Counted from the first letter of the stretch, positions 52,036 through 61,737 are shown. The stretch: DNA of 64,000 nucleotides from Coprothermobacter platensis DSM 11748 (GCF_000378005.1 NZ_KB899040.1:1290972-1354971), one strand, 5' to 3'. Notes: generated by a model from the sequence alone, not told the origin. A program made the numbers and translations.

Positions 52036-53364
52036 TTACATAAAATTAAAGTTTTCTATTTTTAGCGCCGGAGCCGTCGTAGAACCCATCTCTTCGCCTA
52101 CCATCATTAGTTCAGAACCAATATCTGTGGTATGCTGAAGCGCCTCAACAAAGCTTTGTAAGAATCGTGTATTGTTCACGGCCTTTGTAACCTTACCGTT
52201 TTCTATGAGGAATGTACCGTTTCTCGTGATACCAGTGGCCAATACGGTGAGTGGATCAAGGTAACTGCTCACATAGTTCAACATGGTCACCAATACACCA
52301 TGCTCAGTTTCTTTTATCAGTTGTTCCTCGCTCTTTTCTCCAGGTAGCATTATCACATTCAACGGTATGGGTGAATACCCGTAGGCTTCAGGAGGCAGAG
52401 AATGACCAGTGTTTGGATGATTAAGCATTTGAGCAAGCCTGCTGTCAAAGACAACATCTTTAGCAACGCCGCCTTCGATAAACTGTACAGGTTTTTTCAG
52501 GTAACCTTCAAAATCCATGGGCATCCTCAGTGCAGTTAAATCATCTAATCCCCAATCATATATCGTCATGAACTTTGGGAATAGCTGTTCGCCGCGATGC
52601 TCCCACACATAACTATGACCTTGATAAGCGGCTCGTGCGTTAAAGGTGAACATGGCCATTTCTTCGAGTAGTGTACCCACAGCCAAAGGCTCCAGTATTA
52701 CCGTGTATTTACCTGGTTCTAAAGGTTCTGGGTGCTGGCTATCTAAGCACTTTTGCAAAGCACGTTCGGAAAGTTGTTCCCAAATAAAATTGCCAGGGTT
52801 ATTAAACTGGCTTATTTGATATCCACTACCTTCATCTTTCATGTACATGGCTTTCAATAAGCCTACGTCTGACTCCCACTGAATGGAGGTGCCTGCACTG
52901 TTTCTAATGATGAGTCTTTGCCTTTGCGCGTTAACCAAACCGAAAGAATCAACGCCCGCTTTTACGCCTTTATCAATGATATTGGCAGCAATACGTGCCC
53001 GCTCATCATGGTCGTCTATTAGGTCCTCTACAAAACGAGACTTCATATCATACTGCTGCTCACCTGTTTCAGAAAGCTGCAGGGTGCTTTCACTTGCAGA
53101 AAGTTCTGCATTACTGAGCGCTTTTTCTAAAAGTTCATCGATGCGATCTTCCTTCACCGAACTGGTAGCAGCTATGCCCACTCGTTTATTCTTTTCAACC
53201 ACCACTGTTACACTCATGTTTTCCTGGCGTACATGCTGGTGTATGCGGTTTACCGCGAACCTGGTCAGCAAGTTCTCCTGATTACCTGCTACTACCAAAG
53301 TTTTATCAGCTTTTTTGTTGTTAGCAAGTTTTTCCGCTATGTTATTTAATGTATTATCAATCAT
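52036..53364 (-). CDS. TldE/PmbA-family protein, subunit of TldD-TldE protease
   Basis: 442 residues of the U62 (PmbA/TldE) family, recognised from the series AGNQENLLTRFAVNRIHQH, VDSFGLVNAQRQRLIIRNSAG and MLPGEKSEEQLIKETEHGVLV (each read in part), and the ending TTAPALKIENFNFM. The family's non-catalytic partner pairs with TldD to make a heterodimeric protease that cleaves unfolded peptides, known from microcin B17 maturation and CcdA turnover. Overlaps the tldD stop by four bases. No peptide precursor gene is seen nearby. Confidence 0.9.
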   Translation of the reverse strand: MIDNTLNNIAEKLANNKKADKTLVVAGNQENLLTRFAVNRIHQHVRQENMSVTVVVEKNKRVGIAATSSVKEDRIDELLEKALSNAELSASESTLQLSETGEQQYDMKSRFVEDLIDDHDERARIAANIIDKGVKAGVDSFGLVNAQRQRLIIRNSAGTSIQWESDVGLLKAMYMKDEGSGYQISQFNNPGNFIWEQLSERALQKCLDSQHPEPLEPGKYTVILEPLAVGTLLEEMAMFTFNARAAYQGHSYVWEHRGEQLFPKFMTIYDWGLDDLTALRMPMDFEGYLKKPVQFIEGGVAKDVVFDSRLAQMLNHPNTGHSLPPEAYGYSPIPLNVIMLPGEKSEEQLIKETEHGVLVTMLNYVSSYLDPLTVLATGITRNGTFLIENGKVTKAVNNTRFLQSFVEALQHTTDIGSELMMVGEEMGSTTAPALKIENFNFM

Positions 53365-54794
53365 TCGTTCCCACCTACCTTTACGTTCTTAAATAGGGCA
53401 GGGGAAGTACCGTGTGCAACACGCATGGTTTGCCCTGGTTCACCTTTTCCACAATTGGGCAGGCCCCAAACACGCCATTCCTGCGGTCCAGCCACAGCGA
53501 CCAAACTATTCCAAAATTCTGGCGTGATTCCCCAGTAAGATGGATTCTTATAAAGTTTTCCTTTCTTACCGTTCTTTATCTCCCAGGCCGCTTCCGCGCC
53601 GAAGTGGAAGTTCAGCCGCTTGTCATCGATGGACCAGTTCTTATTTAAGTCAAGCATGTAGCCGTTGCCAGCCATATCCATAAGTTCTTCTAATGTTTTA
53701 TCTCCAGGAAGCAAACTCACATTAGTCATACGCACAATGGGAAGGGACCACCATCCATCAGCTCTGCTGGCACCTGAGGAATTGTGCCCTATTTGAGAAG
53801 ATGTCTCCCTGTCACTCAAATAGTCTACAAGTAAGCCTTCTTTTATGAGATAAACTTGGTGTGCTGGAGTCCCTTCGTCGTCCCACCCAAAACTGCCTAA
53901 ACCATAAGGCAACGTAGGATCACTGGTAATATTCATGACTTTACTTCCGTATTGCAGCTTGCCCAGTTTGTCCAGCGTTGCGAAAGATGTGCCAGCATAA
54001 GAAGCTTCATATCCCATGACACGGTCCAATTCTGTAGCATGACCCACAGATTCATGAACCTGCAAAGAAAGTTGAGGCCCGAGCAAAATAAGGTTGGCCA
54101 CACCTTGAGGCAAATCAGGAGCGCTAAGAAGGGCTACCGCTAAATCAGCGACTTCATCAGCATGTCCGACAAAATCCATTTCCTCAATGAATTCCCATCC
54201 AGCTTTTCTGAAATCGCCGAAAGAGTTTGGATAGCTTTTCACTTGAATTTGCGTTCCATCCATGGCAGTAGCTTGTATTTGACCACCAGACTCTACATAA
54301 TGCTGAGTCACATACGAACCTTCAGAACTGAAGAATTCCTTCTCTTCTTCAAAAAACTCAAGGAAATGTTCCCTGTGTTTCAGCTCAGGTCTGGTAGCCA
54401 TGCGCTTATCAGCTTCAAGAAGAACACTAACTTTCTTATCTAAAGGTAACTTAAAAGGATCAATTTCACATGGGCCCTCATAATGACCTGTTACCGGTGC
54501 TTGTGCTTTCCACTCAAGCTTTTTTGCGCTTGCCATGGAAGAAGCTTTAGCAATTTTTACAGCTTCGTTAACAGTTTTTTCAGCATTGTCAAAATTGTAA
54601 CTTGCAGAAAAACCAAAGGCTCCATCCATCAATACGCGGATGTTATAGCCATCTGTTTCCGATTCTTGTACTTCCTCAAGCCTCCCATCTCTTACCGCAA
54701 TTTCTTCTGTCCTTCTTCTTACTCTTCTGGCATCAGCATAAGTTGCGCCCTGATCCAGTGCTTTTTGAACTAAACCCTCTAAAAAGTCTTTCAA
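53361..54794 (-). CDS. tldD: TldD metalloprotease subunit
   Basis: A 477-residue TldD-type zinc metallopeptidase. The HExxxH motif is HESVGHATELD (~248), with the third ligand expected in the Cys/His-containing C-terminal region (CGKGEPGQTMRVAHGTSPA). Upstream blocks GATYADARRVRR and DNAEKTVNEAVKIA match the family. Works with TldE, whose gene overlaps by four bases. Strong GGAGG before the ATG. The promoter must lie in the dnaA upstream region, so this operon and dnaA are divergent across parS 2. Confidence 0.92.
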   Translation of the reverse strand: MKDFLEGLVQKALDQGATYADARRVRRRTEEIAVRDGRLEEVQESETDGYNIRVLMDGAFGFSASYNFDNAEKTVNEAVKIAKASSMASAKKLEWKAQAPVTGHYEGPCEIDPFKLPLDKKVSVLLEADKRMATRPELKHREHFLEFFEEEKEFFSSEGSYVTQHYVESGGQIQATAMDGTQIQVKSYPNSFGDFRKAGWEFIEEMDFVGHADEVADLAVALLSAPDLPQGVANLILLGPQLSLQVHESVGHATELDRVMGYEASYAGTSFATLDKLGKLQYGSKVMNITSDPTLPYGLGSFGWDDEGTPAHQVYLIKEGLLVDYLSDRETSSQIGHNSSGASRADGWWSLPIVRMTNVSLLPGDKTLEELMDMAGNGYMLDLNKNWSIDDKRLNFHFGAEAAWEIKNGKKGKLYKNPSYWGITPEFWNSLVAVAGPQEWRVWGLPNCGKGEPGQTMRVAHGTSPALFKNVKVGGNE

Positions 54795-54908
54795 CTGAAG
54801 CCCACCTCCTTGAGGCTATTATATACATAAACACAATATTTTTGGACAATGAATGTAAAGTCAGTAAGTTATCCATATAACCTTCTTCCTGTCTATCGTT
54901 TTTGTGTT

Positions 54909-54924
54909 TGTTCCACGTGGAACA
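54909..54924. promoter_or_regulatory. parS centromere site 2, beside dnaA
   Basis: TGTTCCACGTGGAACA, identical to the site at 48236-48251, 134 bases upstream of the dnaA start. Clustering of parS near the origin is usual for ParB-SMC chromosome segregation. Confidence 0.92.
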
Positions 54925-54953
54925 CTTTTTACGTTTTCTTCGTTTTTTACCAC

Positions 54954-55008
54954 TTATCCACAGAAGCCTGTGGATAATGTGGATAACTTTTTGCTGTCCT
55001 GTGGATAT
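54954..55008. promoter_or_regulatory. DnaA-box cluster upstream of dnaA
   Basis: TTATCCACA at 54954-54962, TGTGGATAA at 54969-54977 and 54978-54986, and TGTGGATAT at 55000-55008 (one base off). Probably autoregulates dnaA and may form one half of a bipartite origin with the cluster behind dnaA. Confidence 0.9.
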
Positions 55009-55042
55009 GTGCTAAAATTTTCCACAGGAGGTGTGGACAAAT

Positions 55043-56365
55043 ATGGATCCGAAAGAGCTCTGGAAACGGTTTTTGCAGGAAATCCAGAAGTACGTCAGTA
55101 AACCTGCTTTCGAAATGTGGTTCAAAGACAGCGCCATAGAAAGCTTAGAGGAATCAAACGTAGTCATAGCTGTTTCATCGGACACAGCTAAAGAATACAT
55201 AGAAGAAAACTACATGCCCATTGTAAAAGAAGCGCTAAGGCGTATAACGGGTTTGACACCCGATGTAGCAGTGGTGGTACAAAAGAAAAAAACCAACGAT
55301 GTCTTCTCAAACACGTTGCTGAAACAACCGAAACCAAAATCTCTCATACGACTGAACCCACGATACACCTTCGATGAGTTTGTGGTAGGAGATTCTAACC
55401 GCTTAGCATATGCTGGCGCAAGGGCAGTGGCAGAGAATCCCGGGAAAAAGTTCAACCCGCTCTTCATATGGGGAGGCGTTGGACTTGGGAAAACTCACCT
55501 CTTACACGCTATAGGCAATTATTTAGTTGACCAAGACGATACAATGACTATTCTTTATATAACGGCGGAAGAATTCACTAACGAAATGGTGGAAAGCATA
55601 AAGAAAAACAGCCCTGAAGATTTCAGAGCTCACTATAGAACCGTAGATGTGTTGCTTATCGACGACATTCAGTTCATCGCAGGGAAGGAAGCCACCCAAA
55701 CGGAATTCTTCCACACATTCAATACACTCTACCAAGCGGGGAAACAGATTGTTATGACCAGTGATCATCCGCCCCAGGAGCTAACTTTACTTGAAGATCG
55801 GCTAAGAAGCAGGTTCCAACAAGGGCTTACTGTGGATATACAGCGTCCCGATTTCGAAACACGCGTTGCCATATTAGAAAGGAAAGCTCAAAAAGAAGGG
55901 TTAGATGTACCCAGTGAGGTCATTGAGTTTATCGCCCATGCTGTAACAACAAACATAAGAGAATTAGAAGGCGCTCTTACCAAAGTTATCGCTTTAGCCA
56001 CCTTGCAAAATGTTCCACTGACCTTGGGCTTGGCAAAACAGGCTTTAGGTGAAATCGGCCCGGACCAAAACTCTGCGTTAAATGCACAAAGCATAGCTGA
56101 GCAGGTGGCATCCTACTTCAATATGACCTTGGAAGATTTGAAGTCCAGCAAGAGAAACCAAGACCTTGTGATGCCACGTCAGATAGCTATGTACCTTATC
56201 AGGCAGTATACAGATATGTCCTACCCCGAGATAGCAGCCTTCTTTAACAAGAAAGATCATACTACTGTGATGTATGCCATTGGAAAGATACGCGACGCGC
56301 AGTTGAACAACGTAAGCGTGCGTCATTATGTAAACGACATAAAGAAACGCCTTAACATCTTGTAA
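55043..56365 (+). CDS. dnaA: chromosomal replication initiator DnaA
   Basis: About 440 residues. Domain I at the N terminus (LWKRFLQEIQKYVSKPAFEMWF, read in part), the AAA+ core with Walker A GGVGLGKTHLL (~151) and Walker B LLIDDIQF (~214), and domain IV with its DnaA-box-binding signature KDHTTVMYAIGKI (~410). Opens the origin. The start at ATG 55043 follows GGAGG (55027-55031) better than the in-frame GTG inside that Shine-Dalgarno. Confidence 0.97.
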   Translation: MDPKELWKRFLQEIQKYVSKPAFEMWFKDSAIESLEESNVVIAVSSDTAKEYIEENYMPIVKEALRRITGLTPDVAVVVQKKKTNDVFSNTLLKQPKPKSLIRLNPRYTFDEFVVGDSNRLAYAGARAVAENPGKKFNPLFIWGGVGLGKTHLLHAIGNYLVDQDDTMTILYITAEEFTNEMVESIKKNSPEDFRAHYRTVDVLLIDDIQFIAGKEATQTEFFHTFNTLYQAGKQIVMTSDHPPQELTLLEDRLRSRFQQGLTVDIQRPDFETRVAILERKAQKEGLDVPSEVIEFIAHAVTTNIRELEGALTKVIALATLQNVPLTLGLAKQALGEIGPDQNSALNAQSIAEQVASYFNMTLEDLKSSKRNQDLVMPRQIAMYLIRQYTDMSYPEIAAFFNKKDHTTVMYAIGKIRDAQLNNVSVRHYVNDIKKRLNIL

Positions 56366-56782
56366 TCCACATGCTTGAGTATGACCTGTGCAATTCCTGT
56401 TTACGAATAGGAAAATTTTGTGTAAATTGTGGAAAACTTTTCATTTTTTGAGTTTTTGGTGCATACTGTGGAAAATAATCCACAACTTATCCACAGTATA
56501 CACAGCTTTATAAACCTACAATAAATAAAGTTATCCACAGTTTTCACAGCGTTAATACTACGACTGAAAAAAACCAAAGAAAAAAACATAGTCATAATAG
56601 AGAAAAGAAAACAAGAGCGCTACGAATACGACTAAAAACTTCCTTTTTCTTCCAAAAACAAAAAAACATGAACAAACAAAATAAGCAACAGCTTCTATTT
56701 AGCATGTTAGAATAATCATCAACGAACTGAAGAAAAAATTCATAGAACACATAAGGATTACTTACGAGTTACAGGGAGGTAT
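56366..56782. other. oriC: probable replication origin (oriC) between dnaA and dnaN
   Basis: DnaA boxes TTATCCACA at 56487-56495 and 56531-56539; near-boxes TAATCCACA at 56476-56484 and TGTGGAAAA at 56428-56436 and 56467-56475. Right after the last box, TACTACGACT (56556-56565) resembles a DnaA-trio element. The following ~200 bases are very AT-rich and purine-biased, as expected for the unwinding region. The order box cluster, trio, AT-rich region agrees with a Bacillus-like origin. Confidence 0.85.
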
Positions 56783-56788
56783 ATGCAG

Positions 56789-57874
56789 ATGGCAATAACA
56801 CTCGGTAAAGAAGAACTCATACAATCGTTGGACGCTGTACTGAAACATGTCCCTAAAAAAACAACGCAACCGGTTCTTTACAACATCCTTCTGGAAAGTA
56901 CAGACCAGTATCTAAAAATCACTGGGACCGATATGAAAAGTGCACTATCTTACAAACTTTCTTTAGAAAACAGTACACCATTCAAAACTACAGTACCTGC
57001 AAAGTTTTTTAGCGATTTTATAAGAAAGGCACCAGGAAGTGATATACAGCTTTCCTTAGAAGAAAACGCCCTAACTGTTTCTTCAGCTACAGCATCGCTT
57101 AAATTATCAACACTTCCACCAGAAGATTATCCAGAGCTGGAAGTGCTGGAAGGCAACACGTTTACCATAGACAGTGCCACCTTAAAAAAAGCGGTTGATG
57201 CTGTGAAAAAGAATGTTTCAAAAGGAGAGCTCAGAAACCCGGTATTAGAAGGTATTTTGTTGGACGGTACAGAAGGTGTTTTGATAGCCGTTGGTACGGA
57301 TGGCCACAGATTAGCTGCCTGCAAAACAGATATCCAGCTTACTGAAACGGCATGTTTGCCGGCAGATGTGCTTAGTGACGTATGCGACACATTGGTAAAT
57401 ACCGGGACGACAGCTTATGTCACCTTTGGAGAGGGAGAAGTTTCTTTTGAAAACGAAGTAATGTATGCGGTTGTGCGCACATTAGAAGGACAATTTCCTC
57501 CATGGAGAAGCGTTATACCAAAGAATGTAGAAACCAATGTGAGTTTGTCAAAGAAAACACTTAGTGATGTTCTTGACAGAGCTGGTATGTTGGCGAAAAC
57601 GTACGATGACGCCGTTCGTTTGAGCTTTGAAAGTGATTCATTAGTGATTTCTGCTGAGGTACCAGAACTTGGCTCTTTCGTAGAAAGCATACCAGTAGAG
57701 AAAAATGGCGCCGACTTAAAAATTGCTTGTAACTATGCGTATTTACAGGATGTTCTTTCTGGCATAGAAGAAGATGGCGTCATGTTTGGGTTAACCAGCC
57801 CATTACATCCTATTGTTGTTAGGCCACAAGAATCCGAGCTTTATGTTGGCTTAGTAATGCCGATGAAAATATGA
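56789..57874 (+). CDS. dnaN: DNA polymerase III beta subunit (sliding clamp)
   Basis: 361 residues, three repeats of the clamp fold: MAITLGKEELIQSLDAVLKHVPKKT at the N terminus (read in part), TLPPEDYPELE between the first two repeats, and VVRPQESELYVGLVMPMKI at the C terminus, which ends in the family's MP.(+)(hydrophobic) pattern. Tethers the polymerase to DNA. ATG 56789 is chosen because GGGAGG (56774-56779) lies nine bases upstream; the ATG two codons earlier is too close. Overlaps the following S4 gene by four bases. Confidence 0.95.
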   Translation: MAITLGKEELIQSLDAVLKHVPKKTTQPVLYNILLESTDQYLKITGTDMKSALSYKLSLENSTPFKTTVPAKFFSDFIRKAPGSDIQLSLEENALTVSSATASLKLSTLPPEDYPELEVLEGNTFTIDSATLKKAVDAVKKNVSKGELRNPVLEGILLDGTEGVLIAVGTDGHRLAACKTDIQLTETACLPADVLSDVCDTLVNTGTTAYVTFGEGEVSFENEVMYAVVRTLEGQFPPWRSVIPKNVETNVSLSKKTLSDVLDRAGMLAKTYDDAVRLSFESDSLVISAEVPELGSFVESIPVEKNGADLKIACNYAYLQDVLSGIEEDGVMFGLTSPLHPIVVRPQESELYVGLVMPMKI

Positions 57875-58062
57875 TAGAACTACAACAGTTTCTAAAAATT
57901 GTTTTGAATATCTCTGGTGGTGAAGCGAAACACATCATACAAGAAGGGCTCGTCATGGTTAATGGCCAGGTGGAAACGCGCAGGTCGAAAAAACTATCCG
58001 GTGATGACGTTGTAGAAATAGAAGGTCAAAAATATAAGGTTTCAGATTTTCCACTGAAATAA
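57871..58062 (+). CDS. S4-domain RNA-binding protein (YaaA/RlbA-like)
   Basis: 63 residues making up a single S4 domain: LQQFLKIVLNISGGEAKHII, EGLVMVNGQVETRRSKKLSGDD, VVEIEGQKYKV (read in parts). Small S4 proteins encoded just after dnaN are a conserved feature in Firmicutes and relatives, with a proposed role in ribosome assembly or RNA binding. Overlaps the dnaN stop (ATGA). Confidence 0.9.
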   Translation: MIELQQFLKIVLNISGGEAKHIIQEGLVMVNGQVETRRSKKLSGDDVVEIEGQKYKVSDFPLK

Positions 58063-58096
58063 CAGAAGCAAGTATTCTGCTACAAGAAGTAAATCC

Positions 58097-58130
58097 AAAG
58101 GAGCAGTATGAAAATACTGCTCCTTTTTTG
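58097..58130 (+). terminator. terminator of the dnaN-S4 unit, with GAAA tetraloop
   Basis: AAAGGAGCAGTAT (58097-58109) pairs perfectly with ATACTGCTCCTTT (58114-58126) around GAAA and is followed by TTTG. Confidence 0.92.
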
Positions 58131-58284
58131 TAATCGCTCTTTCATACTTGCTTTGATATCTATTAAGCTGTTATTATGTAAATAGAACCTTATCCTTTGA
58201 AAGGCAAAATATTAAAAAGCAAAAATTGTTTTTTATAACGCTTTAGGCTAAGCGTTTCACTACATGAGGGGAGGTAATGAAAAC

Positions 58285-59754
58285 TTGGATAAAATGGAAA
58301 CATCAGAAACACCAGAGACACCGTCTGCAAAAGACGTATCCACGGAAGGCGAAGAAAAAAAAGAGAAAGAACTGCCTTCGTCATCGTCGCGTTTTTCTGT
58401 AAAAGAATTAGAAGCACACCCTGAATTACTAAACAGACAAGTATGGCAACTCGCTTGGCCTGCCATGGTAGAACTCATCTTAAGCACCCTCTTTGGCATG
58501 ATTGACATGATAATGGTAGGTCGTTTGGAATATGGTACTCAGGCTATTGCGGCTGTGGGCCTAACGAACCAACCTACCATGCTTGCCATGGCTGTATTCC
58601 AAGCGTTAAATGTGGGAAGCACAGCTTTAGTAGCGCGCTTCTTAGGTGCTCAAGATATTAAGGATGCCAAAGCCACAGTGCGGCAGTCTTTAGTATTAGT
58701 TACCATTTTAGGTATCGCTATCACTGTACTGGGCTACATATTTGCCGGACCTGTGGTTCATTTTATGCGAGCAGAAGAAGATGTTTACCCTCTCAGTGTT
58801 AGCTATTTTCAGATAGTTTCCCTTGGGTGGTTATTTACAACGCTTTCTTTGAATATCGGCGCCATTCTCAGAGGTACGGGCGACACTATGACGCCTATGC
58901 GCTACAATCTCATTTCTAACTTGCTCAACGTGTTTGGCAACTATCTTCTCATTTATGGAAAATTTGGATTTCCAGAGTTGGGCGTTGCAGGAGCAGCGTG
59001 GTCTACAACCATATGTCGTGGCATTGCAGCTATTATGGCACTCCATGCCATTTTCAATAAAAAATGTATCGTTGGGGTTTCCATAAGAGACAATTACAAA
59101 ATCGACAGGTCTTTGTTGGAAAGACTCATAAACATTGGTTTGCCTTCTGCTATGGAGCAGTTTATACTGCGTCTTGGACAGGTTTTCTTTGTAAGGACCG
59201 TAGCTGGACTGGGAACGGTTGTTTATGCGGCACATCAAACAGCTGTGAATATTTCCAACTTAACATTTACACCGGGTCAGGCTTTCGGTATGGCTGCTAC
59301 CACCACTGTGGGTCAGAGTTTAGGCGCTGGTCATCCGGAGCTTGCCGAAAAAGCAGGACATGTAGCAAGGCGTATGGGTATGATTATCGCAATATCCATT
59401 GCTGTTCTGTTGTTCTTTTTTGGTTATGATATCGCCATGCTCTACGTTGACGACGCACATGTGGCGGCTGATGCGGCAAGGGCTTTGAAAATACTTGCTA
59501 TTATGCAGCATATGCAGTCAACGCAGTTTATCTTAGCTGGCGCCCTCAGAGGTGCAGGGGATACGCGGTGGCCTCTTTATTCCACGACCATAGGTGTTTG
59601 GGGCATCAGAGTTGTATTAGCTCATGTGTTCGTGAACATTGTTGGCATGGGCCTCATAGGAGCCTGGCTTGCGCAGTTGTGTGACCAAACATTTAGAGCA
59701 GTATTTATTTACATAAGATATCGTTCAGGTGCATGGAAAAAGGTAAAAGTATAA
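58285..59754 (+). CDS. MATE-family multidrug/Na+ antiporter
   Basis: About 489 residues with twelve predicted membrane segments. Family blocks: LAWPAMVELILSTLFGMIDM (first helix pair), VGLTNQPTMLAMAVFQALNVG, LRGTGDTMTPMRYNL (~195) and ALRGAGDTRWPLYST (~420). Exports cationic drugs or metabolites using Na+ or H+. An unusually acidic hydrophilic N-terminal tail of ~45 residues (SETPETPSAKDVSTEGEEKK) precedes the core. The TTG at 58285 is chosen because GGGGAGG lies ten bases upstream; the longer frame begins inside that Shine-Dalgarno. Confidence 0.88.
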   Translation: MDKMETSETPETPSAKDVSTEGEEKKEKELPSSSSRFSVKELEAHPELLNRQVWQLAWPAMVELILSTLFGMIDMIMVGRLEYGTQAIAAVGLTNQPTMLAMAVFQALNVGSTALVARFLGAQDIKDAKATVRQSLVLVTILGIAITVLGYIFAGPVVHFMRAEEDVYPLSVSYFQIVSLGWLFTTLSLNIGAILRGTGDTMTPMRYNLISNLLNVFGNYLLIYGKFGFPELGVAGAAWSTTICRGIAAIMALHAIFNKKCIVGVSIRDNYKIDRSLLERLINIGLPSAMEQFILRLGQVFFVRTVAGLGTVVYAAHQTAVNISNLTFTPGQAFGMAATTTVGQSLGAGHPELAEKAGHVARRMGMIIAISIAVLLFFFGYDIAMLYVDDAHVAADAARALKILAIMQHMQSTQFILAGALRGAGDTRWPLYSTTIGVWGIRVVLAHVFVNIVGMGLIGAWLAQLCDQTFRAVFIYIRYRSGAWKKVKV

Positions 59755-60105
59755 ATAAGCATCGTTACAAGCGGCTTTTTTCCATGTTTGTGTGTTATGG
59801 AAGATGATTCTTAGCATGCGCTAATGTGAAAGGGACATTGAGGTCCGTTGCCATGAATGCCTATGGCATTTGTGTTTTGAGTGCCATAATATCTCTGAAA
59901 TGTGCGCTGGTAGGTACTGCCCGCTTATGTGCAGGTTTGTCTGCCAAAATGGAACATTCAGACTAAATTTATCGTGGTGTTTCATCAATACGCGTATTTT
60001 ACAGGCCTTCTGATATAAGTTAATTTATTGTTATTAACATAAAATGTAATTATCTTAAAGTATGGTATAAATTTAACGTATAAACATTTTGAGGGAGGTT
60101 GTGAT
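59755..60105. other. control region upstream of the sugar ABC importer
   Basis: 351 bases without a gene. Near its 3' end an extended -10 TGG-TATAAA lies at 60063-60071, with a poor -35. An imperfect AT-rich inverted repeat (TTATTGTTATTAACATAA, 60026-60043) lies ~20 bases upstream and could be an operator. GGGAGG precedes the ATG of the binding protein. I see no terminator for the MATE gene other than an imperfect stem with a T run (GGCTTTTTT at 59775). Confidence 0.4.
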
Positions 60106-61728
60106 ATGAAAAAAGTATTAAGTACAGTGCTTGTCGCCGTACTCATCTTAGGTTTTGCAGTAATTGTACCTGCTAACGCTCAAACAAATAAATTGCTCGA
60201 ACTCTATATAGGAGAACCAACCGCTTACGTGAATGCATCCGCAGTCAAACTTGATTCCGCGCCGGTCATACAGAACTCAAGGACGCTCGTACCTTTAAGG
60301 TTTGTAAGCGAGCAGATGGGTGCAAAGGTAACGTGGAACAGTGCGAAGCGTCAAGTTACCATCGTAGATGGTTCTAAGACCATTGTGCTCACCATCGACT
60401 CAAACAAAGTATCCGTAAACGGTAAGACGGTAACCATAGATGCACCTGCAAAGATCATTAGCAGTCGTACTGTGGTTCCTGTAAGATTTGTTTCAGAACA
60501 GTTGGGTTACAAGGTGAAATGGGATCCTGTTAGCTCCAGAGTGCTTGTTTCCAACTTTGATACCAGCATTCCAGTTAATAAGAACGTAAAAGGTACTATT
60601 ACCGTTTGGCATGGTTGGGGCTTGGGAACAGCAGAAGCCGATGCTTTGGATAAAGTCATAGCTGAGTTCCAGAAAGCTTATCCGAATGTCATCGTCAATG
60701 AAGTACCTGTGGACTTTAACAATCTGCAGAATAAATTCCTTACAGCAGCACCTCAGGGTCAAGGTCCGGATGTTGTCATAGGACCTCACGACTGGATAGG
60801 CCAATTTGCAAAAACTGGTCTTATCGACCCCATAAACATTTCCAGCTTAACGCTGAGGGCTAACTACATCACTACTGCTGTAGAAGGTGAATCTTATTCT
60901 GGGAAAGTATATGGTTTACCTGAATCAGTAAAATCCGATGCTTTGTTCTACAACAAAACCTTTGTGCAAACGCTGCCTACATCCATAAACGATCTGCTCA
61001 ATGCCAATCAGAAGTACCCCGTTTCTGGTGGCAGCCCACTGGTATTCGATGCAGGCAATTTCTATCATGAAGGATGGCTGCACTTTGGCCTCGGTGGTGG
61101 CATCTTCAATGGAACCAATTATAAAGATGTTTCACCAATAAAGAATGCTGGTGCCGTAAAAGCTTTCCAGGCACTTCTTGATATGAAGACCAAAGGCGTT
61201 ATGCCAGCAACATTGCCTGACTATGGCACAGCTATGAGCTTATTTACAAATAACAAAGCTGCATTCTTCGTTACAGGACCTTGGGAATATGCCAACCTGA
61301 AAAAAGCGTTGGGTGATAAGATGGGCGTCATGGTTATCCCTGGTGGGAAGCCATTCGTTACTATTGAATCTACCATGCTTTCTAAATATGCGAAGAACAA
61401 GGACGCCGCGCTGGAATTCATGAAGTTCCTTACCGGTGGTATCAATGGGCAGTCTTCTTACAATGCCGCTGCTTACTTAGGCAAGACGATAGGTCACGTG
61501 CCCGCATCCGTCAATGCTTACAGCGACAGCGGTGTGGCCAATGACCCAATTATTAAAGTATTCTCTGCACAGGCTGCGAAAGGTGTACCTATACCAAACG
61601 CACCTGAAATGCAAGCTGTATGGTCTGTCGTAAACCAGATACTGCCTACGGTTTATCAAGGAAAACTTACACCGGCAAACGCGGCAGCTCAAGCATATCA
61701 GCAAATTACGGAACAAATAAAGAAATAA
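60106..61728 (+). CDS. maltose-type sugar-binding protein with N-terminal stalk (copper amine oxidase-N-like) domain
   Basis: 540 residues. A signal peptide (~1-26, cut after PANA) lacks a lipobox. Residues ~33-150 contain two copies of the motif RTLVPLRFVSEQMGAKVTWN / RTVVPVRFVSEQLGYKVKWD, the stalk-type domain found in many Gram-positive surface proteins. Residues ~165-540 are a family 1 solute-binding protein (GTITVWHGWG, PDVVIGPHDWIGQF, FFVTGPWEY). Feeds maltose or maltodextrin-like sugars to the following permeases. The stalk may replace a lipid anchor by attaching the protein to the wall or membrane. A hairpin after the gene probably sets a higher level than the permeases. Confidence 0.88.
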   Translation: MKKVLSTVLVAVLILGFAVIVPANAQTNKLLELYIGEPTAYVNASAVKLDSAPVIQNSRTLVPLRFVSEQMGAKVTWNSAKRQVTIVDGSKTIVLTIDSNKVSVNGKTVTIDAPAKIISSRTVVPVRFVSEQLGYKVKWDPVSSRVLVSNFDTSIPVNKNVKGTITVWHGWGLGTAEADALDKVIAEFQKAYPNVIVNEVPVDFNNLQNKFLTAAPQGQGPDVVIGPHDWIGQFAKTGLIDPINISSLTLRANYITTAVEGESYSGKVYGLPESVKSDALFYNKTFVQTLPTSINDLLNANQKYPVSGGSPLVFDAGNFYHEGWLHFGLGGGIFNGTNYKDVSPIKNAGAVKAFQALLDMKTKGVMPATLPDYGTAMSLFTNNKAAFFVTGPWEYANLKKALGDKMGVMVIPGGKPFVTIESTMLSKYAKNKDAALEFMKFLTGGINGQSSYNAAAYLGKTIGHVPASVNAYSDSGVANDPIIKVFSAQAAKGVPIPNAPEMQAVWSVVNQILPTVYQGKLTPANAAAQAYQQITEQIKK

Positions 61729-61737
61729 AGCATAGTT

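Noticed and set aside
59870..60043. Possible riboswitch or LacI-type operator before the sugar importer
   Set aside because: Only imperfect AT-rich symmetry was found; no stable competing hairpins or known operator consensus.
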